Positions 12,586-13,797 of a stretch of DNA of 13,797 bases are shown one piece after another. Numbering within the stretch: position 1 is the stretch's first letter; each line of letters opens with the position of its first letter. A program made the position numbers and the translations under genes. The stretch is from positions 1 through 13,797 of the forward strand of contig DEWA01000016.1 in the NCBI GenBank assembly GCA_002363035.1, given 5' to 3'. The notes beneath the pieces were generated by a model. The model had not been told where the DNA came from. It was given only the letters and a program-made list of their open reading frames with translations, and did no database searches. The DNA is from Verrucomicrobia bacterium UBA3222 (lineage in GTDB: Bacteria > Verrucomicrobiota > Verrucomicrobiia > Opitutales > UBA9783).

Positions 12586-13797
12586 TCAGAAATTCCAATA
12601 TAAAAACTCCGACGATTTGTGATAAAATCCCCAGTAAGAAATTCCTACGATGAACAGTATGAAGAAAAAGGATTTAAGCAAATGCGGATGTTCGTAAAAC
12701 CGACGGCTTGAACGTGAAGTGTTGCGGCATAACAAAGCGATTATCGAGAATAAAACGATATATGTGCCGAACTGAACAGGGTTTTTTATAACCGGGACAA
12801 AGTTTGAGACATTTGTACCGACGCCAACCGCCTTCCTCACCATCATCCAAGCCTCCTTTAAATTCGGTGCTCTGAAAAAGATCCAGGCGAAATTGACAAA
12901 TGCGAATGTCAGGAGCCAAGCGGCGAAAGCATTCAAGCGGTGATTGGTTTTGTGCCACAGGCGATGAAGGACAATGGCAAAACCGTGAAGCGCCCCCCAG
13001 ATAACGAATGTCCAATTGGCACCGTGCCAGATGCCACCGATAAGAAAGGTCAAAAAAAGGTTAACGCAGGTACGCGGCAACGGGCAATGACTGCCGCCGA
13101 GAGGTATGTAGACGTAATTTTTCAACCAAGCCGAAAGTGTCATGTGCCAACGACGCCAAAACTCCTGAATATTCGAAGCCTGATAGGGGGAGTTGAAGTT
13201 TTCCGGCAGGCGGATACCGAAAATCAAGCCGCTTCCGATTGCCATGTCGGCATAACCGCTGAAATCGAAGTACAGTTGCAACGTGTATCCCAAAACGGTC
13301 ATCCACGCGCCGAGAAATTGCAACTGTTCCACGCTGCTCCAACATTTATCGACGTACGGTGCCAGTGTGTCGGCGAGGACAACCTTTTTGAACAGCCCGA
13401 ACGCAAATACCCACAGTCCACGGTACATGGAATCCCAGGCAACGGTTCTTTGTGCACCGAGCTGCGGGATCATTGCCTTGTAATGTACGATGGGACCTGC
13501 CACCAGTTGCGGGAAGAAGATTACAAACAGCAGATATTTTGAAAATGAACAGGGCTGGACTTCCAGTCGGTAAGCATCAACCAAATAAGCGATCTGTTGG
13601 AACGTGTAAAAGCTGATGCCGAGCGGAAGAATGATGTGCCCGACATTCCAATGCGTTCCGAAAAGCGCGTTGTAATTATCGAGGAAGAAACCGGCGTACT
13701 TAAAATACCCGAGCAAACCGAGGTTGAATAACAGCCCGACCCACAGCCAAGCCTTCGAGCCTTTCCCTTTCACTCCTGGCTCCTGGCTCCTGGCTCC
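12586..13797 (-). CDS. MBOAT family O-acyltransferase, AlgI/DltB type (5' end outside window)
   Basis: A multi-pass inner-membrane protein that takes acyl groups, usually acetyl, from the cytoplasm for O-acylation of a surface polymer. About 403 residues are visible of a usual 460-500. Counting from the GTG at 13773, family blocks are LGYFKYAGFF (22-31), LPLGISFYTFQQIAYLVDAY (49-68), FFPQLVAGPIV (86-96), YFDFSGYADMAIG (168-180), EFWRRWHMTLSAWLKNYVYI (204-223) and GGIWHGANWTFVIWGALHG (246-264). The essential histidine of WHG (250) is present. The GTG is probably not the real start: relatives have two or three more membrane helices before this point, and the frame stays open to the window edge. 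That upstream stretch is a 7-bp tandem repeat. The SGNH-like gene follows after 2 bases. The polymer acylated cannot be told. Confidence 0.93.
   Translation of the reverse strand, partial: GARSQEPGVKGKGSKAWLWVGLLFNLGLLGYFKYAGFFLDNYNALFGTHWNVGHIILPLGISFYTFQQIAYLVDAYRLEVQPCSFSKYLLFVIFFPQLVAGPIVHYKAMIPQLGAQRTVAWDSMYRGLWVFAFGLFKKVVLADTLAPYVDKCWSSVEQLQFLGAWMTVLGYTLQLYFDFSGYADMAIGSGLIFGIRLPENFNSPYQASNIQEFWRRWHMTLSAWLKNYVYIPLGGSHCPLPRTCVNLFLTFLIGGIWHGANWTFVIWGALHGFAIVLHRLWHKTNHRLNAFAAWLLTFAFVNFAWIFFRAPNLKEAWMMVRKAVGVGTNVSNFVPVIKNPVQFGTYIVLFSIIALLCRNTSRSSRRFYEHPHLLKSFFFILFIVGISYWGFYHKSSEFLYWNF
13773..13797. repeat. 7-bp tandem repeat, three full units plus a partial one, cut by window edge
   Basis: The unit is CTCCTGG on the plus strand (GGAGCCA on the coding minus strand), perfect over 25 bases: 13773-13779, 13780-13786, 13787-13793 and the first four bases of a further unit. 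It lies in the open frame of the MBOAT gene, where it would encode the cycle G-A-R-S-Q-E-P, without stops in any sense frame. The true number of units is unknown. Confidence 0.9.

Noticed and set aside
12940..13542. 200-codon plus-strand frame
   Set aside because: It is antisense to the MBOAT core motifs, which fix the minus strand as coding.

Overview
The window reads as a chromosomal segment of a Gram-negative bacterium of the PVC group, probably Verrucomicrobiota; this is inference, not proof. Pointers are a phosphatidylserine decarboxylase that, from memory, resembles the short chlamydial enzyme, a type III secretion (T3S) translocon operon, a periplasmic amidase with an export signal, and base composition near 45-50% GC with one clearly AT-rich gene. 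No phage genes, transposases, integrases or CRISPR arrays are visible.

Left (1-5361). The C-terminal half of transketolase runs off the left edge. It converges, across a strong two-way terminator, on a three-gene minus-strand operon. In transcription order this encodes a 763-residue protein of unknown family, a class II T3S chaperone of the LcrH/SycD type with TPR repeats, and a 393-residue hydrophobic translocator of the YopB/IpaB type. The translocator carries a P-x-L-x-x-P motif (residues 64-69), the known docking motif for such chaperones. The order matches lcrV-lcrH-yopB in Yersinia, but there is no second translocator (YopD) and no structural T3S gene nearby. I think this operon is the most interesting part of the window.

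Centre (5362-8711). A divergent promoter region with an unusual inverted repeat separates the T3S operon from infC (translation initiation factor IF-3). infC overlaps an N-acetylmuramoyl-L-alanine amidase that has a signal peptide and a long Lys/Ser/Thr-rich linker. These two face psd across a 246-bp convergent gap with weak hairpins.

Right (8757-13797, all minus strand). From right to left come an MBOAT O-acyltransferase cut by the right edge, a short AT-rich SGNH-type partner, tRNA-Gly(GCC), an amino-acid-type ABC ATPase, and a fused binding-protein/permease, followed by psd. The MBOAT/SGNH pair probably O-acetylates a surface polysaccharide. At the window edge the MBOAT reading frame contains a 7-bp tandem repeat that could switch the frame by slippage. 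The T3S operon, the O-acylation pair and the amidase all act at the cell envelope, which would suit a host-associated life; this last point is inference.
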